DNA of 16,075 nt, from contig DAOUPQ010000021.1 in the NCBI GenBank assembly GCA_030626085.1, positions 1 to 16,075 on the forward strand, in the 5' to 3' direction. Below the pieces are notes generated by a model. That model was not told the origin of the DNA. It searched no databases and saw only the letters and a list, made by a program, of their open reading frames with translations. Origin of the DNA: Flavobacteriia bacterium (lineage in GTDB: Bacteria > Bacteroidota > Bacteroidia > Flavobacteriales > Flavobacteriaceae). This document shows, piece by piece, positions 1 to 8,113 of this stretch. How positions within the stretch are numbered: position 1 is the stretch's first letter; each line of letters begins with the position of its first letter. A program made the position numbers and the translations under genes.

Positions 1-1038
1 AAAAAATTAGATGTAAGTCAGAATACTGCTTTAGCAAATTTACGTTGTAACTATAATCAACTTGAAAAATTAGATTTAACTAATAATGATAACTTAACTA
101 GATTAAATTGTGATAATAATCTATTATCAACTTTAATTGTAAATGACAAACCTTATTTATGGTTATTAACTTGCAATGATAATGGACTTACAAATTTAGA
201 AGTGAATAATTGTACTTCTTTAGTAGATCTTATTTGCTATAATAATAAACTTACAAATTTAGAAGTAAATACAAATATTGTATTAGGGGGTTTATCCTAC
301 CAAAATAATTTTCTTGCAAGTTTAAATGTGACAGACAACATAAAATTACTAAGTTTAAATTGTAGTAATAATGATATTAAATATTTAGATGTATCCTATA
401 ATCCTAAATTAAGAATTTTAAGTGTGGCTGATAATACGAAGCTCGAGGGTTTAGAATTAACAAGAGTTGAGCCTCCTAAATATATAAACTCTAAAGATAG
501 TCAGAAAGCACTAGTTGCTCCAAATATTAGATTATCGCAAATTGAGGCTAATAATACAGGACTTGTTTCATTAGATATTTCTAATGTTCCCAATTTAAGA
601 ACTTTAAATGCTCGGGAAAGTAAGCTTACTTCATTAGATGTTTCTAATAATAGTATTCTTAGCGTTCTGGATCTTACAAATAATCCATTGGCTTGTATTC
701 AAGTTGCTCAAGAACAAATAGATAACATACCATCCGGTTGGGTGGTAGATGCAACAACTGCATATTCTACTGATTGTGAAAACTATCTAGGAGTAGACGA
801 TGAATTGTTAACCGAAGGTTTAATATTATACCCAAATCCAGTTTCTGATATATTAACGGTAGATTCAAAACTTCCTTTAAGCAAAATTGAGATCTATTCA
901 ATTTTAGGTCAAAGAGTAAAAGAGATCAATTCAGATTTTAATGCTATACCAACAAACTATTTATCCAGAGGTATTTATATGATCAAGATCTATTCTGAAA
1001 AAGGTATAACAGTTAGGAAATTAATTAAAAGGGAATAG
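1..1038 (+). CDS. Secreted leucine-rich-repeat protein with T9SS C-terminal sorting domain (5' end outside window)
   Basis: The reading frame is open from base 1, so the start and signal peptide lie upstream; 345 codons are visible. The first ~240 residues are irregular leucine-rich repeats of about 21 residues with the pattern L-x-x-L-x-V/L-x-x-N-x-x-L-x-x-L-x-C-x-x-N. Similar repeats occur in many secreted Bacteroidota proteins thought to bind proteins or surfaces. After an acidic linker (GVDDELLTEG), residues ~276-345 match a type A T9SS sorting domain: LYPNPVSD, then YSILGQRV, then a GIYMIKIYSEKG strand and a basic KLIKRE end. Known family behaviour is export through the outer membrane and attachment or release at the cell surface. 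The ligand cannot be told from sequence. An internal ATG at 202 lies within the repeats and is not a credible start. Confidence 0.9.
   Translation, partial: KKLDVSQNTALANLRCNYNQLEKLDLTNNDNLTRLNCDNNLLSTLIVNDKPYLWLLTCNDNGLTNLEVNNCTSLVDLICYNNKLTNLEVNTNIVLGGLSYQNNFLASLNVTDNIKLLSLNCSNNDIKYLDVSYNPKLRILSVADNTKLEGLELTRVEPPKYINSKDSQKALVAPNIRLSQIEANNTGLVSLDISNVPNLRTLNARESKLTSLDVSNNSILSVLDLTNNPLACIQVAQEQIDNIPSGWVVDATTAYSTDCENYLGVDDELLTEGLILYPNPVSDILTVDSKLPLSKIEIYSILGQRVKEINSDFNAIPTNYLSRGIYMIKIYSEKGITVRKLIKRE
186..266 (+). repeat. Near-identical tandem LRR-coding units (63-base period)
   Basis: The 18-base string acttacaaatttagaagt occurs at 186-203 and again at 249-266, exactly 63 bases (21 codons) apart. 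This equals one leucine-rich-repeat unit. Identity at the DNA level, not only the protein level, suggests fairly recent unit duplication or gene conversion within the repeat array. Confidence 0.7.
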
Positions 1039-1080
1039 AACACAAATAGCATTATACCTGATTTAAACTGATAAATAATC

Positions 1081-2292
1081 TTATCTGAATACACTTTTAA
1101 ATACGTCCCAAAAAGAGGTAAATGACTTTGTAACAACTTCTGCATTATTAATTGTTATTGGAACTTTTAATGCAAGTGGTGCAAAAGCCATTGCCATTCG
1201 GTGATCATTATAGGTGTCAATAGCAGTATTTTTATTGATATGATCTGATTCTTTTAAGTGTAAACTTTTATCGGTTATTTCAACTTGAGCACCTAACTTT
1301 TCCAACTCAGTTTTAAGTGCTACCAATCTATCGGTTTCTTTTATTTTTAGCGTGTGCAAACCTGTAAGATCACAAGCAATTCTCAATCCGAAACAAGTTA
1401 CGGCAATAGTCTGTGCCAGGTCGGGATAATCTATCAAGTTTAAAGATAATGGTTTAGGATCAATATTTTTTTTGGTCAGTATAATCTTACCCTTATCAAA
1501 TTTGGTTGCTACCCCAAAATACTTGTAAATATCAACCAAAGCACTATCTCCCTGCAAACTTCCATTTTTATAAGATAATAATGAAATTATTGTTCCTGCT
1601 TCGCTTAATGCGATCAAACTATAAAAATAAGAAGCCGAGCTCCAATCAGATTCAACTACTACGGTTTGCGGTTTTATGCTTTTTACAGGTTCAATTTTGA
1701 TAATATTTTCATTCCATGAATAAGATACACCAACCTTATCAAGTAATGCTAAAGTCATTTTAATATAGGGAACTGAAGTAATTTTACCAAGTAACTCGAT
1801 TTCCAAACCATTTTTAAGTGATGGTGCTATTAATAATAAAGCTGAAATATATTGACTACTCACATTTCCCTGAATTTTAACTTTTTTAACGGTAATATTT
1901 TTACCTTTTATCTTTAATGGTGGAAATCCGGGTTTTTCTAAATACTCAATATCCGCTCCCAAAGATTTCAATGCTTCTACCAAAATTTCTACTGGTCGGT
2001 TTTGCATACGTTCAGATCCGGTTAAAATAATTTCACTTCCTTCTTTAACAGAGAAAAAAGCAGTTAGAAAGCGCATAGCAGTTCCGGCATGACCGATATC
2101 AATTATTTTACTATTAGAAGATAATGCTTCTTGTAAATGTTTGGTATCATCCGAATCAGACAAATTTTCTAATATAAGATCATTAAAAAAACTTTGTAAG
2201 ATCAACAATCTATTGGATTCACTTTTTGAACTTGAAATAATAATCTTGGTATTGGTTATATGTTTATCTGTAAAATCTAAGAATAAATTCAT
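1081..2292 (-). CDS. aroA: 3-phosphoshikimate 1-carboxyvinyltransferase (EPSP synthase)
   Basis: This is the sixth step of the shikimate pathway: it transfers the enolpyruvyl group of PEP to shikimate-3-phosphate in the cytosol, leading to chorismate. The 403-residue protein is a little shorter than the ~427 of E. coli AroA. Family landmarks are all present: SSSKSESNR (K23, S24, R28), the PEP loop HAGTAMRFL (68-76), GSERMQNRP (92-100), SSQ (145-147), DYPD (288-291), KIKETDR (316-322), DHRMAM (363-368) and a C-terminal K389. The residue after GTAMR is Phe75 where E. coli has Pro101. The ATG at 2292 gives the expected short N-terminus. The gene diverges from the VPS10-like gene across 66 bases, and no other aro gene is in the window. 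Product assignment is firm. Confidence 0.95.
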   Translation of the reverse strand: MNLFLDFTDKHITNTKIIISSSKSESNRLLILQSFFNDLILENLSDSDDTKHLQEALSSNSKIIDIGHAGTAMRFLTAFFSVKEGSEIILTGSERMQNRPVEILVEALKSLGADIEYLEKPGFPPLKIKGKNITVKKVKIQGNVSSQYISALLLIAPSLKNGLEIELLGKITSVPYIKMTLALLDKVGVSYSWNENIIKIEPVKSIKPQTVVVESDWSSASYFYSLIALSEAGTIISLLSYKNGSLQGDSALVDIYKYFGVATKFDKGKIILTKKNIDPKPLSLNLIDYPDLAQTIAVTCFGLRIACDLTGLHTLKIKETDRLVALKTELEKLGAQVEITDKSLHLKESDHINKNTAIDTYNDHRMAMAFAPLALKVPITINNAEVVTKSFTSFWDVFKSVFR

Positions 2293-2358
2293 TTATTAAA
2301 TTTCTTCAGGTTATTTTTATTATTAATTTTAGCATCCTATTCAACATAGTTCCATATT

Positions 2359-5300
2359 ATGAAAAAAATAAGTCTATTATTTATTTGTATTCTGTTATTT
2401 GCAAACTACAAAGGTAAGGCACAAAAAAATGTAAGCAAATTTTCAGAGAAATATTATAACGCAATGCAGTGGCGTAATATTGGTCCTTTTAGAGGAGGTA
2501 GAAGTGCTGCAGTTACGGGTGTTTCAAACAAAGCAAATCTATTTTATATGGGTGCTGCTGGAGGTGGTGTTTGGAAAACTACTGACGCAGGCAATACCTG
2601 GAAAAATATTTCTGATGGTTTTTTTGGAGGCTCAGTTGGTGCGGTTGCTGTAAGCGAATGGGATAATAATGTAATTTATGTTGGTAATGGCGAAAAAACT
2701 GTTAGAGGAAATGTTTCTTCGGGAGATGGAATGTGGAAATCTGTTGATGCCGGAAAAACATGGAAACATATTGGTTTGGAAAATTCAAGGCATATTCCCA
2801 GAATCAGGATCCATCCTAAAAATTCTGATATTGTTTATGCAGCTGTTTTAGGTGATCTGTATAAATCTTCAAACGAAAGAGGTGTTTATAAATCTGTTAA
2901 CGGAGGTGCATCGTGGGAAAAAGTTCTATTTGCCAATGCTGATGCAGGTGCAATTGATTTGATCATTGATCCAAATAATCCCAGAATTTTATATGCAACT
3001 ACATGGAATGTAAGAAGAACTCCATATAGCCTTTCAAGTGGTGGTGATGGTTCTGCTTTATGGAAAAGTATAGATGGCGGAGAAACATGGAAAAATATTT
3101 CAAAAAATGAAGGTTTGCCCAAAGGTATTTGGGGCATTAGTGGCATTGCCGTTTCTCCTGTTAATTCTGATATTGTTTGGGCACTGATAGAAAATAAAAA
3201 GGGTGGTATTTACAAATCAACTGATGCCGGCAAAACTTGGAAATTGATCAATAGCGAACGTAAACTACGGCAACGTGCTTGGTATTATACGCGTATTTAT
3301 GCTGATACTCAAGATGAAAAAATTATATATGTATTAAATGTACAATATCACCGTTCAAAAGACGGAGGAAAGACCTTTGAAAAATTTAATGCGCCACATG
3401 GTGACCATCACGACCTTTGGATTGCTCCTGAAGATAACCAACGAATGATCATTGGTGATGATGGAGGTGCTCAGGTGAGTTATGATGCCGGAAGAAATTG
3501 GTCAACCTATCACAACCAACCTACATCTCAATTTTATAGAGTTGCAACTGATAATCATTTCCCTTACAGGATATACGGTGCACAACAAGACAATTCAACT
3601 GTACGAATTTTTCACAGAACAGATGGCAGATTTATTGGTGAAAAAGACTGGGAATCAACTGCAGGTGGAGAAAGTGCTCATATAGCTATTGATCCTAAAA
3701 ATAATGACATCGTTTATGCCGGAAGTTATGATGGTTTTTTTACAAGAGTTAATCACAAAACTAAAGAATATAGAGCCATTAATGTATGGCCTGATAACCC
3801 AATGGGACATGGAGCAGAAGATTTTAAATATCGTTTTCAATGGAATTTTCCTATCTTCTTTTCACCTAATAATCCAAAAAAACTATATGCAGCTTCTAAT
3901 CATTTACACGTAACCTATAACGAGGGTCAATCCTGGGAAGTTATTAGTGGGGATCTCACTAAAAACGATCCAAAGACATTAGTTTCTTCTGGTGGCCCAA
4001 TTACACAAGATAATACAGGTGTTGAATATTATGGAACCATTTTTGCTGCAACTGAATCTCCTTTTGAAAAAGATCTAATTTGGACTGGTTCGGATGACGG
4101 ATTGGTTCATATCACAAAAAATGGTGGCAAAGACTGGCAAAATATAACACCTAAAAACATGCCCGAATGGATGATGATAAATTGTATTGAAATAAATCCT
4201 TTTGTAAAAGGAGGTGCATATATTGTAGGTACAAAATACAAATCGGGTGATTATAAACCCTATATATTCAAAACGGAAAATTATGGAAAATCATGGAAAT
4301 TGATCGTGAATGGAATTGATAACGAAGATTTTACAAGAGCGTTAAGAGCTGATCCTAAAAGAAAAGGATTATTGTATGCCGGAACAGAAAGAGGAATGTA
4401 TATAAGTTTTGATGATGGAAATAGCTGGCAAAAATTTAAATTAAATCTACCCATTGTTCCCGTTACTGATCTTGCAATTAAAAATGATAATTTGATCGCC
4501 GCTACACAAGGACGATCTTTTTGGATCATCGATGATCTTACACCTTTACATCAAATAAATAACGACTTAATTAAAAATGATCTTATTTTGTATAAACCCA
4601 TGGATAGCTACAGAATGGGTGGAGGAAACGGAAAATCTTCAAAAACTAAAGGTCAAAACCATAATGGTGGTGTAGCAATTAATTTTTATGTAAAAGATAC
4701 CGCCAAAACAGATACCATTTCACTAACGTTTTTAGATAAAAACAAAAATATTATTAAGAAATTTTCAACTCATCCTGATAAAGATAAAAAAGAAGAAGAA
4801 CTAAAGGTAAAACCTGGAAGCAATCAGTTTAACTGGAATTTAAAATATCAGGATGCAGAAAAAGTAGAAGGAATGATCTTGTGGTGGGCTTCGCTTAGCG
4901 GACCAAAAACTTTGCCCGGAAATTATTTAGTTGAGTTGACAAAAAATAAAATTACCAGAACAAAAGAGTTTACAATTCTAAAAGATCCAAGAAGTGAAGC
5001 TTCTGCAGAAGATATGCAGGCTCAATTTGACTTTACAATAGAAGTTAGAGATAAATTAACCGAAATTCATAAAGCTTTAAAAAATATTTCTAAAGTTAAT
5101 CCCCAAATTGAACAGCTTAAAAAATCGATTCCTGATAAAGAAAAATATAAAGATTTAATTGATTTTGCTGATAGAATTTTAAAGGAAATGGCCACAATTG
5201 AGAATAATCTGTATCAAACAAAAAGTAAGAGTTCTCAAGATCCGCTTAATTTTCCTATCAAGTTAAACAACAAATTAGGGCACTTGAATTCACTTACTTC

Positions 5301-5466
5301 AATGGGTAATTTTAAACCAACCGACCAGGCTGTTGCTTTTAAAAATGAAATTTTTAAGGAAATTGATAAAGAATTAGCTGATCTATACTCAATCTTCAAT
5401 ACTGATATCAAAGTATTAAATAAAAAAGTTAGGGAAAGTAATATTAATTTAATACAGATCGATTAA
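2359..5466 (+). CDS. Exported VPS10/BNR (Asp-box) repeat protein, glycosyl-hydrolase-like beta-propeller
   Basis: The protein has 1035 residues with a classical signal peptide (MKKISLLFICILLFANYKGKA, probable cleavage after Ala21), so it acts in the periplasm or outside the cell. I count about eleven Asp-box-like turns of the form S-x-D-x-G-x-T-W, near residues 70, 125, 176, 234, 284, 332, 373, 518, 583, 636 and 681. Examples are KTTDAGNTW, KSVDAGKTW, KSIDGGETW and SFDDGNSW. They indicate one or two beta-propellers of the sialidase/sortilin VPS10 type. Such Bacteroidota proteins are often labelled glycosyl hydrolase or sortilin, but activity is generally unproven. Residues ~790-900 look beta-rich, and ~920-1020 are charged and helical. 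There is no T9SS sorting domain and no lipobox. Function is unknown; a peptide- or glycan-binding role is only an inference. Confidence 0.85.
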   Translation: MKKISLLFICILLFANYKGKAQKNVSKFSEKYYNAMQWRNIGPFRGGRSAAVTGVSNKANLFYMGAAGGGVWKTTDAGNTWKNISDGFFGGSVGAVAVSEWDNNVIYVGNGEKTVRGNVSSGDGMWKSVDAGKTWKHIGLENSRHIPRIRIHPKNSDIVYAAVLGDLYKSSNERGVYKSVNGGASWEKVLFANADAGAIDLIIDPNNPRILYATTWNVRRTPYSLSSGGDGSALWKSIDGGETWKNISKNEGLPKGIWGISGIAVSPVNSDIVWALIENKKGGIYKSTDAGKTWKLINSERKLRQRAWYYTRIYADTQDEKIIYVLNVQYHRSKDGGKTFEKFNAPHGDHHDLWIAPEDNQRMIIGDDGGAQVSYDAGRNWSTYHNQPTSQFYRVATDNHFPYRIYGAQQDNSTVRIFHRTDGRFIGEKDWESTAGGESAHIAIDPKNNDIVYAGSYDGFFTRVNHKTKEYRAINVWPDNPMGHGAEDFKYRFQWNFPIFFSPNNPKKLYAASNHLHVTYNEGQSWEVISGDLTKNDPKTLVSSGGPITQDNTGVEYYGTIFAATESPFEKDLIWTGSDDGLVHITKNGGKDWQNITPKNMPEWMMINCIEINPFVKGGAYIVGTKYKSGDYKPYIFKTENYGKSWKLIVNGIDNEDFTRALRADPKRKGLLYAGTERGMYISFDDGNSWQKFKLNLPIVPVTDLAIKNDNLIAATQGRSFWIIDDLTPLHQINNDLIKNDLILYKPMDSYRMGGGNGKSSKTKGQNHNGGVAINFYVKDTAKTDTISLTFLDKNKNIIKKFSTHPDKDKKEEELKVKPGSNQFNWNLKYQDAEKVEGMILWWASLSGPKTLPGNYLVELTKNKITRTKEFTILKDPRSEASAEDMQAQFDFTIEVRDKLTEIHKALKNISKVNPQIEQLKKSIPDKEKYKDLIDFADRILKEMATIENNLYQTKSKSSQDPLNFPIKLNNKLGHLNSLTSMGNFKPTDQAVAFKNEIFKEIDKELADLYSIFNTDIKVLNKKVRESNINLIQID

Positions 5467-5496
5467 AGGGAATTAAAAAAAATCTTTGAGAATAAT

Positions 5497-5518
5497 GATC
5501 AAACCTTTTTGTTTGATC
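5497..5518. repeat. 8-bp inverted repeat between convergent genes, possible terminator
   Basis: gatcaaac (5497-5504) and gtttgatc (5511-5518) are perfect complements around a 6-base loop. The repeat lies between the convergent VPS10-like gene and the small membrane protein gene and contains the latter's TGA stop (5499-5501). The T-run after the stem is short on the plus strand and distant on the minus strand. A bidirectional terminator is therefore plausible but not canonical. Confidence 0.4.
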
Positions 5519-5759
5519 TTTCCTGAAGTTTCTTGGCTTTACGCCTGTAAAAAAAAGCGATGATCAAACCATAAACAATTGCCCCAACCGCTTTGGAAAA
5601 TAAGAATTCCTGACTTAGATATTTTGTAGTAATATCTGATGCTGTCTCACTTCTGACCAGTGATATAAAAAGTTCAATAATCACTACAATTATAAAAAAT
5701 AATATTGCTGATAAAACAGCTATTTTCCAAAATGGATATTCCTGAAATTTTTTAATCAT
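5499..5759 (-). CDS. Small two-helix membrane protein of unknown function
   Basis: I do not recognise this 86-residue protein as a named family. Two hydrophobic segments are visible, at about residues 12-34 (WKIAVLSAILFFIIVVIIEL) and 53-71 (LFSKAVGAIVYGLIIAFF). They are separated by a polar loop of roughly 18 residues. The tail is strongly basic (YRRKAKKLQERSNKK), so by the positive-inside rule both ends probably face the cytoplasm. Its ATG (5757-5759) lies one base beyond the MazG stop codon (5761-5763), so it is almost certainly co-transcribed and perhaps translationally coupled with that gene. No catalytic motif is seen. Confidence 0.75.
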   Translation of the reverse strand: MIKKFQEYPFWKIAVLSAILFFIIVVIIELFISLVRSETASDITTKYLSQEFLFSKAVGAIVYGLIIAFFYRRKAKKLQERSNKKV

Positions 5760-5760
5760 T

Positions 5761-6087
5761 TTATCTTAATTTTTTGTTATTGTGATGGCGATCATGATCG
5801 CGTTTCGTTTTTATTTCCAGTTTTTTATCAAATGATTTTTGAAGATCTATGCCTGTTTGATTTGCAAGACAAAGCACAACAAATAAAACATCGGCTAGTT
5901 CTTCTCCAAGATCTTTGTTTTTATCGCTTTCTTTTTCACTTTGCTCACCATACCTGCGAGCGATAATTCGGGCTACTTCACCAACTTCCTCCGTTAATTG
6001 AGCCATATTGGTAAGCTCATTAAAATAACGAACTCCGTGTTTTTTAATCCAGTTATCAACTTCGAGTTGTGCATTTTTAATATCCAT
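5761..6087 (-). CDS. MazG-like nucleotide pyrophosphohydrolase
   Basis: This is a 108-residue all-alpha NTP pyrophosphohydrolase of the MazG/dUTPase-like superfamily. These enzymes hydrolyse (d)NTPs to monophosphate and pyrophosphate and are often involved in nucleotide-pool cleaning. The Mg-binding signature is present: EEVGE at residues 33-37 (EExxE) and EELAD at 62-66 (ExxD). The protein is single-domain, like MazG-related short forms rather than the two-domain E. coli MazG. I chose the ATG at 6085-6087 (MDIKNAQ). The frame could begin two codons earlier at a TTG, but an ATG is more likely. A good promoter lies just upstream (6108-6141). The small membrane protein follows after one base. 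The precise substrate cannot be read from sequence. Confidence 0.88.
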   Translation of the reverse strand: MDIKNAQLEVDNWIKKHGVRYFNELTNMAQLTEEVGEVARIIARRYGEQSEKESDKNKDLGEELADVLFVVLCLANQTGIDLQKSFDKKLEIKTKRDHDRHHNNKKLR

Positions 6088-6107
6088 TTGCAAAAATTTT
6101 TATAAGG

Positions 6108-6141
6108 CAAATATACATTAAAAAGGAAAGTTTAAAGCAAA
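6108..6141 (-). promoter_or_regulatory. Bacteroidota-type promoter for the MazG/membrane-protein pair
   Basis: On the minus strand TATATTTG (6115-6108) is a perfect match to the TAnnTTTG -7 element. TTTG (6141-6138) lies 22 bases upstream of it as a -33 element. Transcription would begin near 6101-6104, leaving about 15 bases of leader before the ATG at 6087. Assignment rests on known Bacteroides/Flavobacterium promoter consensus; no transcript data are available. Confidence 0.5.
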
Positions 6142-6243
6142 AAGTAAAATAGTCGGAAGTGAGAAATGGAGTGAAACTAATATTTCTTTGTGAACTTTAC
6201 ATATTATTTTAGCAGTCTTCGCGTGAAAAAAAGTAAAAAGTAT

Positions 6244-6900
6244 TTAAAGATCTAACGCTTTTATAAATTCATGTCTAGGAATTTCTTGGGCTCCTAAACT
6301 TGCCAGATGTGCATTGTAAACCTGGCAATCAATTATTTTATAGTTTTCTTTTTCTAACTTTTGGCTAAGGTAAACAAAGGCAATTTTTGACATATTGCTC
6401 ACCGTACTGAACATACTTTCACCACAAAAAATATTACCCTCCCCTGCCTTGCTGGCCTTTAGGTCTATTCCATATAATCCACCAACCAATTCATTGTTTT
6501 GCCAAACTTCTACAGATCTTGCTATACCCATTTCATGTAATTTTATATACGCATCTTCCATTGCATTGGTGATCCAGGTTCCACCTTGATTTTTTCTATA
6601 AATATTCTTACAATGATGAATAACCTCCTTAAAATTTTGATCATAAGTTATTTGAAAATCTCCTTTTCTCAAAACCTGTTGCATACTTTTAGAGACTTTT
6701 AACTGCTTTGGATAAAGTACCATTCTCGGATCCGGACTATACCAAATAATTGGTTCTCCTTCATTATACCATGGAAAAATACCGCTTTTATATGCCAAGA
6801 TCAATCTTTCAGGAGATAGATCTCCCCCTATTGCAACAATGCCTTCAGAACTAGCAGTTTCAATATTGGGAAACATAAGTTCTTTTCCTAAAAAAATCAT
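6244..6900 (-). CDS. aat: Leucyl/phenylalanyl-tRNA--protein transferase
   Basis: This enzyme moves Leu or Phe from aminoacyl-tRNA to the N-terminus of proteins starting with Lys or Arg, marking them for ClpS/ClpAP degradation (bacterial N-degron pathway). The 218-residue protein has all family landmarks: GIFPWYNEGEP (40-50), WYSPDPR (53-59), GTWIT (107-111), ELVGGLYGI (137-145), CGESMFS (159-165) and IDCQV (190-194, with the catalytic-region Asp191). I chose the ATG at 6898-6900 (MIFLGKELMFPN). Extending to 6948 would add 16 residues unlike the family and overlap the upstream GH16 gene. About seven extra residues sit between YGI and FCGES compared with E. coli. The gene lies 13 bases after the GH16 gene and is probably in the same operon. 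Confidence 0.95.
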   Translation of the reverse strand: MIFLGKELMFPNIETASSEGIVAIGGDLSPERLILAYKSGIFPWYNEGEPIIWYSPDPRMVLYPKQLKVSKSMQQVLRKGDFQITYDQNFKEVIHHCKNIYRKNQGGTWITNAMEDAYIKLHEMGIARSVEVWQNNELVGGLYGIDLKASKAGEGNIFCGESMFSTVSNMSKIAFVYLSQKLEKENYKIIDCQVYNAHLASLGAQEIPRHEFIKALDL

Positions 6901-6913
6901 ATTTAAAGAATTA

Positions 6914-8098
6914 TTAATTCTTTTCAAATACACGAATATAATCAACAATCATTTGCTGCGGAAATTGAGTTGTACCATCCGGATTTCCCGGCCAGTTACC
7001 TCCAATTGCAACATTTAAAATAAGAAAAAAATCTTGATTAAACGGATATGACATTCCCTGAGTGTCATTAGAACTAAATTCATAGATCAATATATCATCT
7101 ACAAAAAACCACAATATATTAGCCTCTCTAATAACACTAAAAACATGAAATCTATCATTAAAAATTTCATTGGAAATAATATAACTATCTCCACTGTACT
7201 TATGACTTGCAAAATCAGTTCCAAAATGTACTGTAGCATGACTGGTTGAAGGGTGATTTCCTATCAATTCCATGATGTCTATTTCACCACAGGCAGGCCA
7301 GCTAACTTGATCAATATTATCTCCTAACATCCAAATTGCAGGCCAAATTCCCCGACCAAATGGTATTCTTGCCCTAATATCAATCCTACTATAATTAAAC
7401 GATTTTTTATCTTTTGTGATCATTCTTGCCGAAGTAAATTTATGCCCATTCCATGAATCATTACGTGCTTCAATAATTAGTTTACCATTTTCAACTCTTG
7501 AGTTTTCTTTGGCGTCAGTATAATACTCAATTTCACTATTTCCCCATCCGTTATCACCATTACCAATTTCATGAGTCCACCAATTCTTATTGATCTCATT
7601 CCCTTCAAATTCATCTGCCCATGCAAGATTCCATCCTTCATAAGATATTGGAGTAATATAATCTTCATTGCTATATGGCAGATCAGTATCATTATTACTG
7701 ATCAAAATTTGGGCTTGAATCTGATTGAAATCAACATTAGCAACCTGCTCAAACCTAATAAGAAATATCTCATCGCCTTCTCTGATATTATCAGAAATAA
7801 TTTCAAGAGGAATTGAAACGCTGTTTTTACCTGCTGGAATTGTTATCTGACCTCCATTTTTTTTATAATCAAGCTCTTGAAAAGCCGAAGCATCTTCAGT
7901 ATAATATTTTAATACAACATCCTTAGAATGACTTTCGCGCAATGAAATTGTAAAATCAAGTATTTTATTACTATCATCCCCTTCAACTAAATTCATATTA
8001 CTAATTGTCACGTAAGGAGTTTTCTCAGGCGGACTTTCTGAGGAAGTACAACTGTTAAAGAAAAAAAGTAGCAGTAAAATATTAATAACTTTAATCAT
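6914..8098 (-). CDS. GH16 family beta-glucanase lipoprotein with Calx-beta-like domain
   Basis: The protein has 394 residues. It starts with a lipoprotein signal (MIKVINILLLLFFFNSC, lipid-anchored Cys17). Residues ~28-136 resemble a Calx-beta domain (VEGD, REGDEIFLIRF). A GH16 catalytic jelly roll follows from about 150 to 394. The active-site signature is GEIDIME (271-277), giving Glu272 as nucleophile and Glu277 as acid/base. The extra Met before the second Glu is the form seen in laminarinase-type beta-1,3-glucanases rather than lichenases. Other supporting motifs are RIPFGRGIWPAIWML and NVAIGGNWPG. The likely role is cleavage of beta-1,3(-1,4)-glucans such as laminarin at the outer membrane. 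No SusC/SusD or other glycan-use gene is nearby. The gene sits between DUF3127 and aat with gaps of 15 and 13 bases. Exact substrate is an inference. Confidence 0.93.
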   Translation of the reverse strand: MIKVINILLLLFFFNSCTSSESPPEKTPYVTISNMNLVEGDDSNKILDFTISLRESHSKDVVLKYYTEDASAFQELDYKKNGGQITIPAGKNSVSIPLEIISDNIREGDEIFLIRFEQVANVDFNQIQAQILISNNDTDLPYSNEDYITPISYEGWNLAWADEFEGNEINKNWWTHEIGNGDNGWGNSEIEYYTDAKENSRVENGKLIIEARNDSWNGHKFTSARMITKDKKSFNYSRIDIRARIPFGRGIWPAIWMLGDNIDQVSWPACGEIDIMELIGNHPSTSHATVHFGTDFASHKYSGDSYIISNEIFNDRFHVFSVIREANILWFFVDDILIYEFSSNDTQGMSYPFNQDFFLILNVAIGGNWPGNPDGTTQFPQQMIVDYIRVFEKN

Positions 8099-8113
8099 AA
8101 ATAAAAATTTAAT

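Noticed and set aside
1..1038. LRR gene starting at the internal ATG at 202
   Set aside because: The same frame is open to base 1 and carries the same leucine-rich repeats, so the gene is simply cut by the window edge.
6901..6948. N-terminal extension of Aat overlapping the GH16 gene
   Set aside because: The added residues are encoded by the end of the GH16 gene in another frame. The ATG at 6900 fits the family length.
7571..7816. Small open frame on the plus strand inside the GH16 gene
   Set aside because: It is antisense to a well-supported GH16 domain, has no recognisable content or start context, and fits the chance open frames expected opposite coding DNA.
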